Below are positions 6,584 through 7,465 of a stretch of 7,465 bases of DNA, piece by piece (the stretch's first letter is position 1; each line of letters opens with the position of its first letter). Where the stretch lies: positions 1 through 7,465 of the forward strand of contig JBIKLX010000159.1 in NCBI GenBank assembly GCA_044359565.1, read 5' to 3'. A program made the translations under genes and the position numbers. The DNA comes from VFMC01 sp044359565. Lineage in GTDB: Bacteria > Actinomycetota > Acidimicrobiia > Acidimicrobiales > Ilumatobacteraceae. The notes under the pieces were generated by a model. That model worked only from the letters and a program-made list of their open reading frames with translations. It made no database searches and was not told the DNA's origin.

Positions 6584-7465
6584 GGTTCGACATCGCCACC
6601 TCTCTCGACGAGGCACTCGCAGCGTTGGCTGCCGGCGCGAAGCCGGTGGCCGGCGGCAGCGACCTGGTGGTGGGCGCCCGTCAAGGCAAGGCACCGCTGC
6701 CCGAGCACGTCGTCGCCATCGACCGCATCGAAGCGCTCCGCGAACTCACCGTCACCGACAACGGCGTGTCGATCGGCGCCCTCGTGTCGCACGCCACCAT
6801 CGAGACCCACCCGCTCATTGCCGCCACCCTGCCGGGCCTGGCCGACGCCAGTGCGTTGGTCGGCTCGCCGTCGACCCGCAACGTGGGCACGTTGGGCGGC
6901 AATGTGATGAACGGCTCGCCCGCCATGGACACCGGTGCACCACTGCTGGTGCTGGGCGCCGAAGCCGAACTCGCCTCCACCCGCGGTACCCGTCGCGTCT
7001 CGCTCGGCGACCTGTGGGTGGGGCCCGGCCGCACCAGCGCAGCGGCCGACGAACTGTGCGTCGCCCTGCACCTGCCCAGTCCGGCACCACGCTCGAGCAG
7101 CGCCTACGTGCGCCTCGAGTACCGCCGCGCGATGGAGATCGCCGTGGTGGGTGCCGGTGCCGCCGTCACCCTCGCCGACGACGGCTCGGTGGCATCGCTG
7201 TCGGTGGCGCTCACCGCCGTCGCCCCGGTCATCCTGGCCGTGCAGGGGCTCGATGCACTCGTGGGCCGTCCGGTCGACGACGCGCTGCTGGCCGCCGTGG
7301 CCGACGCCGCGTCCACTCAGGCCACACCCATCACCGACCTGCGCGCCACCGACCGCTATCGCCGCCACACCATCGGCGTCATGGCCCGCCGCGCCGTGCA
7401 CGCCGCCGCCCGCCGCGCTGCGGGCGAAGCCATCGCCATCCCTGTCAACCGCGCCCTCGGCATCG
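6580..7465 (+). CDS. Molybdenum hydroxylase FAD-binding medium subunit (CoxM-like), 3' end cut
   Basis: The frame is open from the ATG at 6580 to the window end and gives 295 residues without a stop. The subunit passes electrons from the iron-sulfur subunit to NAD, quinone or O2 through FAD. Both FAD signatures of the family are present: AGGSDL at residues 24-29 and TLGGN at 104-108, the latter preceded by SPSTRNVG. The segment EYRRAMEIAVVGAG matches the family's conserved (K/R)xxRxAxxIAVV region, and DLRATDRYRRHTIGVMARRA near the C-terminus matches its usual DxRAxxxYRxH...RRA ending. CoxM-type proteins are about 270-300 residues, so only a few residues should be missing. The order large then medium subunit differs from the common coxM-S-L order, and the 2Fe-2S small subunit would be expected next. 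The ATG overlaps the large-subunit TGA in an ATGA. Confidence 0.92.
   Translation, partial: MRFDIATSLDEALAALAAGAKPVAGGSDLVVGARQGKAPLPEHVVAIDRIEALRELTVTDNGVSIGALVSHATIETHPLIAATLPGLADASALVGSPSTRNVGTLGGNVMNGSPAMDTGAPLLVLGAEAELASTRGTRRVSLGDLWVGPGRTSAAADELCVALHLPSPAPRSSSAYVRLEYRRAMEIAVVGAGAAVTLADDGSVASLSVALTAVAPVILAVQGLDALVGRPVDDALLAAVADAASTQATPITDLRATDRYRRHTIGVMARRAVHAAARRAAGEAIAIPVNRALGI

Larger units (their letters stand above)
39..7465 (+). other. Polycistronic amine uptake and oxidation operon
   Basis: Six consecutive same-strand genes overlap by one base (TGATG at 1209-1213) or four bases (ATGA at 2110, 2964, 4277 and 6580). No terminator or intergenic gap interrupts them, so a single transcript and coupled translation are expected. 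The grouping of importer, amine oxidase and molybdenum hydroxylase into one pathway is inferred from this arrangement. The operon continues past the right edge and may begin left of the window if the ATPase gene lies there. Confidence 0.75.

Noticed and set aside
6298..7401. Minus-strand open frame of 367 codons over the end of the large subunit and the FAD subunit
   Set aside because: It spans two well-supported plus-strand genes and encodes Gly/His/Ala-rich sequence with no domain; it is a GC shadow.
1..7465. CRISPR arrays, tRNAs, insertion sequences, terminators or large repeats
   Set aside because: Coding sequence fills the window from 39 onward without gaps, and I saw no direct repeats, terminal inverted repeats or hairpin-plus-T-run structures.

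Overview
The window reads as one tightly packed plus-strand operon of six genes from a high-GC bacterium. The GC-rich third positions, dense ATGA gene junctions and gene content suit an actinobacterium, possibly of the Acidimicrobiia type. That lineage call is an inference from style, because no rRNA or other phylogenetic marker is present.

Layout. Positions 1-38 are a short leader with a possible -10 box and a Shine-Dalgarno stretch. Positions 39-1211 encode a PotD/PotF-family polyamine-type solute-binding lipoprotein with a Tat signal. Positions 1211-2113 and 2110-2967 encode the two inner-membrane permeases of the same ABC importer (PotB-like and PotC-like). Positions 2964-4280 encode a flavin amine oxidase of the monoamine/polyamine oxidase superfamily. 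Positions 4277-6583 encode the molybdenum-cofactor large subunit of a xanthine dehydrogenase/aldehyde oxidase-family hydroxylase. Positions 6580-7465 encode its FAD-binding medium subunit, cut by the window end just before its expected C-terminus. Every junction overlaps by 1 or 4 bases (TGATG once, ATGA four times), so there is no intergenic space after the leader. The importer ATPase and the 2Fe-2S small subunit are not in the window.

Working model (inference). A polyamine or related amine is bound outside the cell and imported. The flavin amine oxidase oxidises it to an aminoaldehyde or its cyclic imine. The molybdenum hydroxylase, in place of the usual NAD-dependent aldehyde dehydrogenase, then converts that product to a carboxylic acid or lactam. 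Each family call is well supported by motifs. The linkage into one pathway rests on the overlapping gene arrangement, and the substrate is unknown. The catalytic genes look intact: the oxidase keeps the equivalents of the MAO-B active-site lysine and both aromatic-cage tyrosines, and the molybdenum subunit keeps its cofactor loops and catalytic glutamate.
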